A program made the position numbers and the translations under genes. The notes under the pieces were generated by a model. That model saw only the letters and a list, made by a program, of their open reading frames with translations, searched no databases and had not been told where the DNA came from. Shown here one piece after another: positions 1-9,989 of a stretch of DNA of 64,000 nucleotides. The DNA comes from Edaphochlamys debaryana. Taxonomy: Eukaryota; Chlorophyta; Chlorophyceae; Chlamydomonadales. Location: NCBI GenBank assembly GCA_016858145.1, contig JAEHOE010000006.1, forward strand, positions 62,001 through 126,000. Direction: 5' to 3'. Each line of letters begins with the position of its first letter. Position 1 is the stretch's first letter.

Positions 1-259
1 GAGACCGTGGAGCTGGCGCACCGCATGGAGGCCAGCGGCAGGCCGGGGCGCATCCACGTCAGCGGGGCGACGCGGGCGCTGCTGCGGAGGGAGGCGTGGG
101 AGCGGGCGGAGGGGGTGCCGCTGGGGGCGGCGGCGGCGGGGGCGGGGGAGGGGGAGGGGGAGGGCGGGGGGGGCGCAGCGCATGGAGACGTATCTGTGGG
201 AGGAGGAGGAGGACCAGGCCGCGACGCACAAGCAGAGGGTGCTCGACACGTACCTGTGA
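1..259 (+). CDS. 3' end of a class III nucleotide cyclase (copy 1, partial, frameshifted)
   Basis: The window opens inside the last exon of a cyclase whose full-length relative is the minus-strand gene at 36000-44414. Frame 1 reads ETVELAHRMEASGRPGRIHV, the end of the catalytic domain, followed by a short Ala/Gly linker. In the relative the protein then ends METYLWEEEEDQ...VLDTYL with a TGA that corresponds to 257-259 here. This copy has an 8-G run near 166-173 where the relative has 7, so the frame shifts and, read literally, the protein runs on to a stop at 289-291. Either this is a frameshift allele or a homopolymer base-call error. Nucleotide identity to 36000-36257 is near complete, and similarity stops at the stop codon. 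The upstream part lies outside the window. Confidence 0.8.
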   Translation, partial: RPWSWRTAWRPAAGRGASTSAGRRGRCCGGRRGSGRRGCRWGRRRRGRGRGRGRAGGAQRMETYLWEEEEDQAATHKQRVLDTYL

Positions 260-1711
260 GGCTACGGGTAGCCTGCGAGGCCCAGAAATAATGGAGCAGC
301 AAGGGTAGCACCAGTTTAAGGCAAGCAAGGAAGGGCGCTGTATGGCACGGGCGGTTGGGCATTTGATGCATTGTGGGCCGGACCGGACCAAAGAGTTCTG
401 TTAGCATCCCTGAGCATCCGCGTGTACTGCGAGCGCATGCGGTCTGTCTCATTGTTATCAAGTCATCATTTTGTGGCTCGGGGCGAAGCTATTGTTGGAT
501 GGTACAAGGCGGGTGGTCCGAGCGATCATCGGCTGCATTGGAGCGCATGGCGGGCCGGTAGCAGCCGTGATGGCGGCGACCGCATGAAGCAGCTGACGCC
601 TAGTCCGACAGCGGCGGTGCATCCGAACTGCGTGCGCTGTGCTGCCTGGAAGTCGGGTCCCTTCGTCTAGGCTGGCTGGGTGAACTGTCTTAGGCGCTGC
701 GAGGGTCGCAGCGCAGCACTGACGGTGGAACGGGCAGCGGGTGCGGCGGCACACGGCAGCTCGGGCGCAGACGCATGTTGGAGCGCTGTTGCTTTGCGGT
801 GCGCGCTTGCCGGCTCGGGGCTGGTCTGGAGTGCCCCCTCGGGCGGTGGAGCTGCGGTCGGACAGGGGCGTAGGCGGCGGTAGGGGCAGGCGTGGACAGC
901 GTTGGCTAGCATCTCGGAGTTTACTCGGCACATACCAAGGCAGTGGTTGTCGCTTGGTTGTGGGCGTAGGGCAGGGTGCGGGGTTGGTCAACGCCGGTCC
1001 GCGGGATGTGATGACTGCCCAGTGTCGGGATGAGAGGCACACGTGGTACGGCATGTACGGCAGTCCATTATCTGTGTGCTGGGAAGGAAAGCCTTTGGCG
1101 GCCAGTGCAGGCAGCCAGTGTGGGCGCATGTTCACTATGAAGACCGCCACCGCAAGAGGGAACGGTGTCTCTTGCCCGCGTGTGACTACGGGGCATGGGG
1201 CGCAGGTGGGGCGCGCCGCATGAGTGGCTGGAGGAGGGCCACCGTCAGGGCTGGGGCTGTGCTCGCAGGGGCCATGCCGTTCAGCCAGGGCGATGAACGG
1301 GGGTTCTGCTGAGCGCTCGATGTGGCCGCTGCCGCAGCGGACGAGCTGTCACGAGCAGGACGGCAAGGACTTCGGTGAACCCATGGTCTTAATGGACACC
1401 TGAAGGGGTCCCGCCTGGGCGCTGGGCCCACCAACACCACCACGACGCCAAGTTTGTGCGAATGTTTGAGGAGGCTGCGTTGGGCCCCACAACCGCCCGC
1501 CCCAAGCCCTCACCCCAGTGGAGCAATCCAGGACGCGGCGCACGCAGCCCGAGTCCCCGCTTGTGCGCGCTCTCATGCGACCGCTCCGGCCTCACCGGGC
1601 CCCTCCCCGTGCACCGCGCCTCTGACCTCGCCCAGGCCGGCGCCACCAGCATGGGCACGGGTGCACGCGTCTTCCCTTCTGGCCGTTCCCAGTACCTCGA
1701 CACCCTAGTCC
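260..1711. other. Intergenic, no gene supported
   Basis: This is the 3' flank of the partial cyclase and the 3' flank of the MYND gene. Several open frames of 60-230 codons exist on both strands, but none shows a domain, splice-phase continuity or believable composition. It presumably contains the 3' UTRs of the two convergent genes. Confidence 0.5.
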
Positions 1712-4700
1712 CTACGCCGTGCTCTCCTCCGCCGCCGTCGCCGCGCTCGCCCCGGCCTCCGGCTCCGCCTTGGCCCCCACCTCCCCCTGCCCCTTCCCCT
1801 TGCCCTCCTCGTCGTCCGACCCCTCCCCGCCCGCCCCCGCCCGCGCCCGCTCCTCCGCCAGGCGGGAGCACTCGGCCTTGTGCCCCGCCCGCCAGTGCGC
1901 CGCCTGGCCTGCGGGAGGGAGGGGTGCCGCACACGGGGTGAGGGGCTGGCAGGCGGGTGAGCACACTGCCCCGACCGCCTGCCCTGCCGCCGCCGCAGCT
2001 GCCGCACCGCATACCCTGCGCTCGAGGCCCCAGCCCCTGTGCCCGACACCAGCACCCCGCGCCCCGCACGCCACCCATCCTTGTCCCCGGACCCATCCTC
2101 CCCGGCCCCCGCACCCACACGCGCGGCTGCAGTACCACACGCTGCGGCAGCGCCCGCACAGGGAGGCCTGGGGAGGGGCGCGGTCGGGGGGGGGTCCCTC
2201 AGCGGCAGATGCGGGGCTGGGGCCGGTGCAGGGCTAGAGGGCGGAATGGGAATGCCGCCCAGCCGCTCCTCCTCGTCCCCCCCCCGCCCACCAAGCCCCA
2301 CCTTGTGGAAGAGCTTCTCGCACCCGCTGCACTTGCGCGCGGGCAGCTCCGCGGGCAGGATGGGGTGGTAGGGGTCGCGGGGCGCCGAGGCGGCGGCGGA
2401 GGGCCCCGCCTCGCCCTGCGCGCCCTCCAGATGCAGCCCCTCCACACCCGCCGCCTGCAGCGCCTGAGGGGGGGCGCCCGTGGGGGAACGAGGCGGGGAA
2501 GGGAGGCTGAGAGGCGTAAGTCAGGGGGTTACGCAGGCGCCTGCTCGCTACTCCGCCTCACCCCCCCCGCTCACCCTCTGCACCTCCTGCTTGACGGCCC
2601 GGCAGCGGCCCTCCAGCAGCAGCGCCCCGCCCCAGCGCCGGGCGGAGGCGCGCTGGGCGGCAGCGGCGTCCAGCTCCTGGGGGGGGGGAGGGGGGCAGGG
2701 AGGGGGGGCAGTGAGAGGTGTGGTTAGAACTCCAGCTGGCGGCGTGAAGACGGACGGCCGCGGACCATCGCTCCCCGCCCCCGCCCCCACCCCCACACCC
2801 CCACCCGCTGCACGTCCTCCGGCTGCGCCCCCTCGGGCCCCGCCCGCCCCAGCCGCCCCGCCAGCAGCAGGGCGGTGTTGAGGTGCGCCAGCCAGGAGGT
2901 CAGGTCGTCGCCGCGCCGGGCCGCGGTCTGGGGGCGGGGCGGGCGGGGCGGGCAGGGAGGGACGTGAGCGTAAGCGGGAGGACGGGGGCAGGGTTAGGCG
3001 GGGTACGACGGAGGCGGAGGACGACGAGGCGGAGGGCAGGAAGGTTGTGAACACAGAGGCTGCCTGGCCATGCGGTGCAGTGCCCCCCTCGAGTGCCCCA
3101 CCCCCTGCCCCCCCCACCTCCGCCGCCGCCCTCATGTCGCGGATGGTGTCGCTGCGGCCCCGGGGGTCCTGGGAGCGCACCTCGGCCTGGGGGGGGGGTA
3201 GGGAGTGTGTGAGGTACAGAGCAGGGCCCAGCCCGGGACAGTGAAAGGAGCGGAGCCTGCAGCTTCATGCCAGCTCTCATCCTGCTTGCCCCCACCCCCA
3301 CCCCCCCCGCCCCCACCTCCATGAAGGCCGCGAGGCCGCTGCCCGGCTCCAGCGCCTGCAGCGCCCGGCAGTGGCTCAGCCAGCGCTCGCGGGCCGAGTT
3401 GGCGGCGGCGGCGGCCCGCGCGGCCGCGTCCCGCCCCCCCGCGGCGCCCATGCCCACGCGGGCGCGGGCGTAGGCCTGTGTGGTGGGCGAGGCGAGGGGG
3501 ATTTACAACCGAAGGGCAGGCTCAACCGTTTGGGAGGGTGGTACAGGGGCATGCGGTCAGGGCATGGACGAGACCGTCCCCTGAAAAGCTCTGAGCGCCA
3601 GACGCGGCCAGTCCGTGCTCCCTCCCGCTCCCCAGCCCCCTCCTTCCCTCCATGCCCTCTCACGTCCTTGGCCGCCCTTGCCAGGCAGTAGTGCAGCACC
3701 CACTTGAGCACGCGCAGGTCGATGTCGTACAGCACCTGGGGGGGTGGGTGGAGAAGCCGAGCAGGGAGGGGTTGGCGCAGAGCATAACCGATGCCGAGGG
3801 CGGCTGCACCACGAGTGCCACTAGGCCTCACCTCAACAACCACAAGGCCGTTGCGCGCATCGGGACCACCCGCCCCAGGGCCCCTGACCCCCTTGATACC
3901 CCCTCCCCCCCTCCTCCCCCCCTCCTCCCCCCCTCCCCCCCACCTGCAGCATGTATATGGCTGTCACGTGCACAGGGATGGACTGGAGCAGCGCCTCAGC
4001 GGCCGCACCGCCCTGCGTGGTGGCCAGCGCAGCGATCTGGGGGTAGGGGAGGGCGTGTGGGATGGCAGGGTGAGAGGAGGCTTGGCAAGGACTCATGGCT
4101 AAACGCCTCCTTCCCCCTTGATACCAGCACGAGCCCCATCCCCCCCCCCCCCCAAGCCCGCCCCACCCCCTTCGAGTCCGCGGGCGTGAGGCTGCCCTCG
4201 TGCAGCAGGGGCCCGCCCAGCTTCTCCAGCGCCGAGTTGCCCATGAGCGTCACCTGGGGGGGGGGGGGCGGGGGCATTGGAGGGCTGAGCGGAAGAGCAG
4301 GGTCAAGACGTCGGTCTTCCGCGCAGTCCACCGCACACCAAAGCCCTCCCGCTTGCATTCACCCCTCTTCCCAACGCCCACCGAGTTCACCCCTCTTCCC
4401 AACGCCCACCGAGTTCACCCCTCTTCCCAACGCCCACCGAGTTGATCAGCTCCGCGTGCCCCTCCGCCGCCTCCCCGCTCAGCTGCGTGCCCATGGCCCC
4501 GCCCAGGCCCACCAGCGACACCAGGCCCACGCACGTGAAGGTCACACTGGGGGCGGGCGGGGGAGGGGGGGCCGGACTGAGTGACAAGGTGAGAGGTTGG
4601 GCGCGAGGGTAGGGCATGGGCTTCGGCCTTGTTCTGTGGCTTCCTGCTGCTGGAAGGCCTGCGGAAGCCCGGACCCCGGTTGCGCTCGCCACAGACAGCA

Positions 4701-5374
4701 CTTCTTCTTCACCACAGGCGCCCCTCCTCCTCCCACCCCCTCCCCTTACTCCGACCCTCACCGCAGTGCGTATCTCGCCGGGTTGTCGTCCGCCTGCAGG
4801 CGCCGCCCCTCCGCGGTGACCCAGGGCATGTGCTCCTGCAGCGTGCGGCTGAGCGCGGGGAAGGCGCCCGCCACCTCGGGGCTGAGCTGCGGGAAGCCCT
4901 GCGCCGCGTGGTAGCCCTTGAGCCACAGCGCCACACCCGTGTAGGCGGACTCCTTGTCCCAGCGGCCGCCCGACGCCAGCGGGCCGAGTTTGGCCTGGTT
5001 GTGAGGGGGTTTCGAGGGGGATCGGGTGGTGAGCGAGGGGGCTGGCGGGGGGTTGGGGGGGGGGTGAGGTTAGTTAGTTCACGGGGGGAGGCAGGGGCGG
5101 CCAGGGGCACAGCCTGGTCAGCCAAACCGGGCGGGCCCACGGCTGCGCTTCCAGACGCTTCCGCGGAAGGTCTCGAGACATCAAGCCCAGGTCTCTCGCT
5201 TCAAGTAACCTGGAAAGCTGATCGGGGTCGCACGCGACGCACCCAGCCTTCCGCCATGAGACCGCAGGCCTTCTTATGCTGCTCGCATCTCCAGTTCTTT
5301 TCGCTGGGCTTGAGCTTAGGGTACAAAGCTTCTGCCGTTAGCTCCTCTGCGACATAAAGCTGTGTTTGCGCCAT
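1712..5374 (-). CDS. MYND-type zinc-finger protein, 13 exons
   Basis: The hand-spliced model is complement(1712..1908, 2119..2167, 2302..2463, 2575..2676, 2805..2927, 3118..3186, 3317..3475, 3664..3735, 3944..4036, 4167..4253, 4438..4546, 4762..4994, 5243..5374). All phases agree and give 528 residues starting MAQTQLYVAEELTAEALYPK. A complete C-terminal MYND finger spans three exons: CSGC, then LCGRC, then YCSRAC and HWRAGHKAEC, which supplies all Cys and His ligands. The finger is followed by an acidic Lys/Glu/Ala tail. The upstream ~420 residues are helical and Ala/Leu-rich and I recognise no domain there. MYND fingers bind proline-rich peptides in partner proteins; the partner here is unknown. 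Chlamydomonas-type genomes carry many such MYND proteins. Confidence is high for the finger and last exons, moderate for exon 1. Confidence 0.85.
4358..4441 (-). repeat. 28-bp tandem repeat x3 across a splice donor
   Basis: Three perfect 28-bp units (4358-4385, 4386-4413, 4414-4441) lie at the exon/intron border of the MYND gene. On the minus strand each unit carries CTCG|GTGGGCG, so the 5' splice site is present three times, 28 nt apart. The model uses the first donor, after 4438. Confidence 0.95.
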
Positions 5375-5699
5375 GTCGAGGATGAGGAGCGGGTCAGCGT
5401 TACCAGTATCGCTAAACTCCTTGCGTCAAACGTGCTGGCCGCGCGTTAGTGGCCGTGCCAGGCTATCGCTGCAAGTGCCGATAGGTTGTGGGTTCGTGTC
5501 ACATGACTGTGTCTGGATGCCCGCCATTCCCGCCACAAGGGCAAGCCCTCAGGCCTGGTAGGGTCCTCACTTCAGCTCCTCATGCTCCTTGCATTACAGG
5601 GGCGAACGATTCCGCTCGGCACTCCTCAGACGACACTCCTCAGACAGCACTCAAACAGCTCTCCACCCTCCACCTCACCCCCGGCGCATGGACATGCGC
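5375..5699. other. Intergenic between two same-strand genes
   Basis: 325 bp hold the 5' flank of the MYND gene and the 3' flank of the YLPM1-like gene. Imperfect CTCAGACRRCACTC-type direct repeats occur near 5620-5655. No gene is seen. Confidence 0.5.
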
Positions 5700-8600
5700 C
5701 TAGGCGTCGTCATCATCCGCCGCCGCCTCGAACAGCCCCAGGGGCGTGCCGCCCGCGCCCCCGCCCCCTCCCTTGCCGGCCTCCGGCCCCCCTCCGCCCC
5801 CCGTGCGCCCCAGCAGCAGGCGCCGGAACAGGTCGTGCTCGCTCTCGTGCTCCCGCAGCACCTGGGGGCAGGGGGGTAGGAGAGGGTGCAGGAGGGTTGA
5901 GGGGACCGGGTCAGGGCCTGTCGTACACATGCTCGCGAGGCCGCCCAACGCATCCACCGTGCCAGACAGCCCTCCAGCATCCCGCCCTGCGCATCCCCAC
6001 CTGCGCTCGGAAGGCCGCGTGGTGCCCTCCCGACCCCGCCGCCGCCGCCGTCGCGTCAGCAGCCGCACCACGGCCCTTGCGCTGGTAACCGTACGGCAGA
6101 TCCTCCAGCTCAGGCGGGGGGCCCAGGCCCTCCATCTCCCGTACGGCAGCCAGGGGCGCCCGCCCGCGGCCCCGACCTTGGCCGCCCTCGGGGCCCGGGC
6201 CCTGGTCCGGCCACCACACGCGCCGCGGGGCGCCGCCGGGCGCTGAGGCGGAGCGCTTGAGCGCGGGGCGCAGCGGGCCGCCCTTGCGGGGGCCCCCCGT
6301 CCCCGCCCCCGCCCCCGCCCCCGCCAGGTCCCGGTTCAGGTCCGACAGCAGAGCCGCCTCATCGATGGACGCGGCGGCGGCGGCCGCTGCAGCTGCACGG
6401 CGCTTCCGCTTGCGCGCCCGCGCCTCGCCCCGTGCGTCGCCGCCCTCGGGCCCCCCTCCTGCGTCCCCCTCGTCGTGCCAGCGGCTGCCGGAGCGGGCGC
6501 TGGCGCCACCCCTCCCCTCCTCCCCCTCCCCCCCCTCGTCCTCCTCCTCCTCTTCCTCCATGTCCACCTCTGTGATGGCCTCGCGCCCCTCCCCGCCCTC
6601 CCCGCCCGCGCCCTCGCCTACCACGGGGCCGCCGAACAGGGACAGCGCAGACACCTGCCGGCGGGAGGGGGTGGGGCACGGGGTAGGTGGCGGAGCCACT
6701 GCGCGCCTCTGGCAGCCGTGCCCCAGCCGCGGCGCCGGGACTCCACACGGCCCTCGCACGGCATGCAGCCCCGCCCCCATCCCCCTTCAGCTCCCTCCCC
6801 CCCTCTTCCCCCCCCCCACCTGCGTGTACAGCGGCGGCGCGGGCTCCAGCTCCCCCGCCATGGCCTTGAGGGCCGCCAGCGAGTGGCCGTGCACGTTGCG
6901 GCCCGGGGCGGCCAGCACCAGGGGGTCGGAGCACAGCGGCCGCAGCACGTAGCACTCGAAGTTGGCGCGCTGGGGGGGAGGGAGAGGGAGAGAGCGCGGA
7001 CAGCCCGTCAGCGGGTGCACCGGTACCTTTCCCCGGGCCAACGGACCGCCTCTGAACCTCTGCTCTCCCCGCGCCTTGCCCCCGCTCCCGCCTCTCCCCG
7101 CTCCGCGCCCCCCGCTTCCCTTCTCTCACCTGCCCCACCGCCATGACCTCCCGCAGCGCCGCCTCCCGCAGCAGGGGCGCGTCCACCACCACCAGCCCGT
7201 GCCGCCCCTCCTCCAGGGTGCGGCCCAGGGAGCGGAGAAGCTCGCGGTGGTAGGAGGCTGGGGGGGGGGGGCAGGAGGGGGCGGTTGGTGGGGTGGTGGG
7301 GTGCGTGTGTCAGGGGGCGGACGTCGGATCCGGGGCAGTCATACGAGCACGTCATCCCCCTGCCCCTGCCCCTATCAATCTCCCTGCCCCGGGTTCTCCC
7401 CCTTCCCCTCGCCCCTCCCCCTCTGGCCTCACCCTCCATCTCCGGCTCGTACACGTACTTGAGCTCCGTCACCTTCCGCCGCCGCTTGCGCCCGCCCTCC
7501 TCCTCCACCACCTCGGTCTCCACCTCCTGGGGGCGAGGGCGGGGAGGGCACGAACGTTGGCGTGGGGGCTGGGGCGCAAAGCGCTTGCAGCGCTGCGGGC
7601 TGCAGCCGGGTGAGCTGCGTGCAGATCCCGCTGGCGCCCCCACGCGCCCGGCAGCCGCCAACACGCCGCGCGCTCCCGTCCCCCCGCCATGGACCGTGTC
7701 GGATTCGACCGGCCCATCCCCGTGGCCCAACCCTCCTCATGGAGCCAAAACTAAACCCGACCTCCCCAGCTCCCGCTGAGTTCATCAAATCCCCCCCGCC
7801 CCCACCTGCATGTAGTAGTCGTCGATGGAGTGCACCCGGGGCGCGTCCGCCCCCGCCTCCAGCTCCGCCTCGCGCACCCGCCTCGCCAGCGTGCTCTTGC
7901 CGCTGCCCGGCAGCCCCCGCAGCACCAGCAGCAGCCGCCGGGGCCGGCTGGAGCGGTGCGGGGGGCGCAGCAGGCGGGTCACGTCCACCACCTCGGCCTC
8001 CACGGGGGAGGCGGGGGCGGGGGCGGGAGCGGGGGCAGAGGGGCGCGCGGGCCGGGCCGGGCCTCCGCCCGGGCCGTGGGGAGGCTGGGCCATGTGGGGC
8101 GGGGCATGGCCGTACGGCGGAGCCGCGGGGCCTCCTCCGTAGCCCAGGGCTGGCCCGGGGTGCGGGTAGGGGTGGAACGGCCCCGGCCCGGGTCCGGGCG
8201 GGAAGCCCGGGTGCAGCTGTGGGCCCGGGTGCTGGTGCGGGTGCAGGTGGGGGTGCCAGCCCTGGGCAGTGTGTGGCTGCGAGGGGCCCCACGCGCCGGG
8301 CCCAGCGGGGTAGGAGGGCTGCGCAGGGGCCTGGGCCGGCTGGGCGGGCAGCGGCGGCTGGTCCGGAGGCAGCGGGGGCGGCTCGCCCGCAGAGTCCGGG
8401 GGTGGCAGCGGCGGGGGCTCCTCAGCAGCAGGGGGTGGAAGTGGGGGCGGGGCGCCGTCGGGCATAGGCGGCAGGGGGGGCGGGCCGTCCTGCTGTCCAG
8501 AATCCGCCTGAGGGTAGGGCGGCTGCGGGGGCGGGTCCTGAGGTTCCTGGGGCTGTGGAGGTTGTTGTTGCGGCTGCTGCTGTTGTTGTTGTTGTTGGGG

Positions 8601-9178
8601 CCAGCTCTGCTGCGCCGCCTCCTGGCCGTAGCCTTGGTGCTGGTGCTGCTGGGGGTAGGGGGGCTGCTGCTGCTGCTGCATGTACTGCTGCTGCTGGTAG
8701 GCAGGGTCGTACTGCTGAGCCTGCGCGTACTGCTGCTGGGCAGCAAAGTGCTGCTGCTGCTGCTGCCAGCCCGCCTGCTGCTGCATGAAGTGCTCCTGGG
8801 GCCAGCCGCCCTGCTGCGGGTACGCGCCGGGGCCGGGGCCAAACTGCCCGACGCCTACCCCGGGCATGCCCGGGAAGCCAGCTCCAGGCGGGAAGCTGCG
8901 AGGCGGGTGAGGGGTGCGTGCGCATGCTGTCAAGCTCCCAGCGACGGAGCCGCGTGCGCGGAGAGCTGCATCAGGGGCGACCTAGGCGGGGTTGGTCGAG
9001 CTCCCATCCCACGTGCCGACGTGCGTGCCAAGCCTAGGGACCGCAGGAGCCGTCAGGCAGCCAGCCGACCATACCTGTTAGGTAACGCACCAAACGGGTT
9101 ACCTGGTTGCGCGTTGAAGGCCCCCGGCCACATCGGCGCGCCTCCGCCGAAGGGAGGCATCCCATAGCCGTTATACAT
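5700..9178 (-). CDS. YLPM1: YLPM1-like P-loop protein (ZAP3/YLP-motif family)
   Basis: The model is complement(5700..5861, 6001..6654, 6820..6969, 7130..7257, 7433..7526, 7806..8895, 9075..9178), 793 residues, all phases matching. The N-terminal ~350 residues are Gln/Pro/Gly-rich with poly-Q blocks and repeated EEPPPLPP-type motifs. Around residues 361-370 there is a Walker A motif, RGLPGSGKST, then SIDDYYMQ, then YVYEPEMEASYHRELLRSLG, then GLVVVDAPLL, then FECYVLRP and NVHG near the end of the kinase-like fold. This order (GLPGSGKS, DDY, YEPEME, VVVDA, RNxHG) is that of the P-loop domain of animal YLPM1, a nuclear protein linked to RNA and telomerase regulation in animals. Acidic and basic linkers follow, and the tail ends LFEAAADDDDA. 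It is likely nuclear. The nucleotide-kinase activity is inferred from the fold only. Confidence 0.85.
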
Positions 9179-9989
9179 CGTGTATGCCTGTGAGACACCC
9201 CTCTGCTTGTGCAGTCACACGAGGGCGGCTCGCGGGCCGCCCGGGAGGAAAGCCGCGCGAGAAAAGCGCGAGATTCAACGCCGCGCCAGAAGCCCCGACA
9301 ACAGGCTGCGTACCAGCGCGCGGGGCTAGACTCCTAGCCCCGCACGCATGAAAGCCGATCGCAGCGGGGCCGTGTTCAGGAGCGGCGTCGGATGTAAGTG
9401 TTTCGACGGTCAACGAGCACAGGGGCGGGACCAGGGCAGTGCTAGCGCTTTGCTGTGTACGTATAATTTGCTGACAATGCCGTAGGGTGCCACCGGGGGC
9501 CTTGTCGCAAACACCGCAGGCGGAGCGTGCCGGCCAACCCTGGAAATGTTATTTACCCCCTCGCCCCCTGGGCTGGGGCTATTCGCGCCTGTCTCCCATA
9601 GGACCTGTTAGATTGCTAGAGTTCGCCGCCATTCGGGGGCTATGCCCGCCTCCCCCTTGCCCCCTGGCGCCACCGTTCGCGAGCGCGGCTGCCCCTAGGC
9701 TAGCCCCTGCGATGCACATTGCTGGCAGCCTGGCACCCTGCCTTCCTCGTCGTGCGTTGCGGCGCTCAGCTGCATCCCCCGTTGTCGCTGCACGGCCCCT
9801 GCGAGCACAGTATGCCCCACTGCGAGGCACCCTAGCTGGTTGTGAAGTTGTATGCCACACATGGACTTTGGCCACTGAAACTTAGCAAGGTGAAACCTCC
9901 ATGAGCCGCCTACAAGCCCGGCCCAGTGACGCGCATTTGAGCCCTGCTTCCGACCATCCGACATGCTGACATGAATCACCCGAATGCGC
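9179..9989. other. Intergenic, no gene supported
   Basis: 811 bp between the 5' end of the YLPM1-like gene and the 3' end of the ubiquitin hydrolase gene. It should hold the YLPM1-like promoter and the hydrolase 3' UTR. Open frames here lack any recognisable content. Confidence 0.5.

Noticed and set aside
458..1150. 230-codon minus-strand frame in the left intergenic region
   Set aside because: No domain, no splice support, composition unlike neighbouring exons.
7830..9167. 445-codon plus-strand open frame
   Set aside because: Lies antisense to the YLPM1-like exons; Leu/Arg/Gly-rich composition typical of the complement of CAG/CCG-rich codons; no domain.
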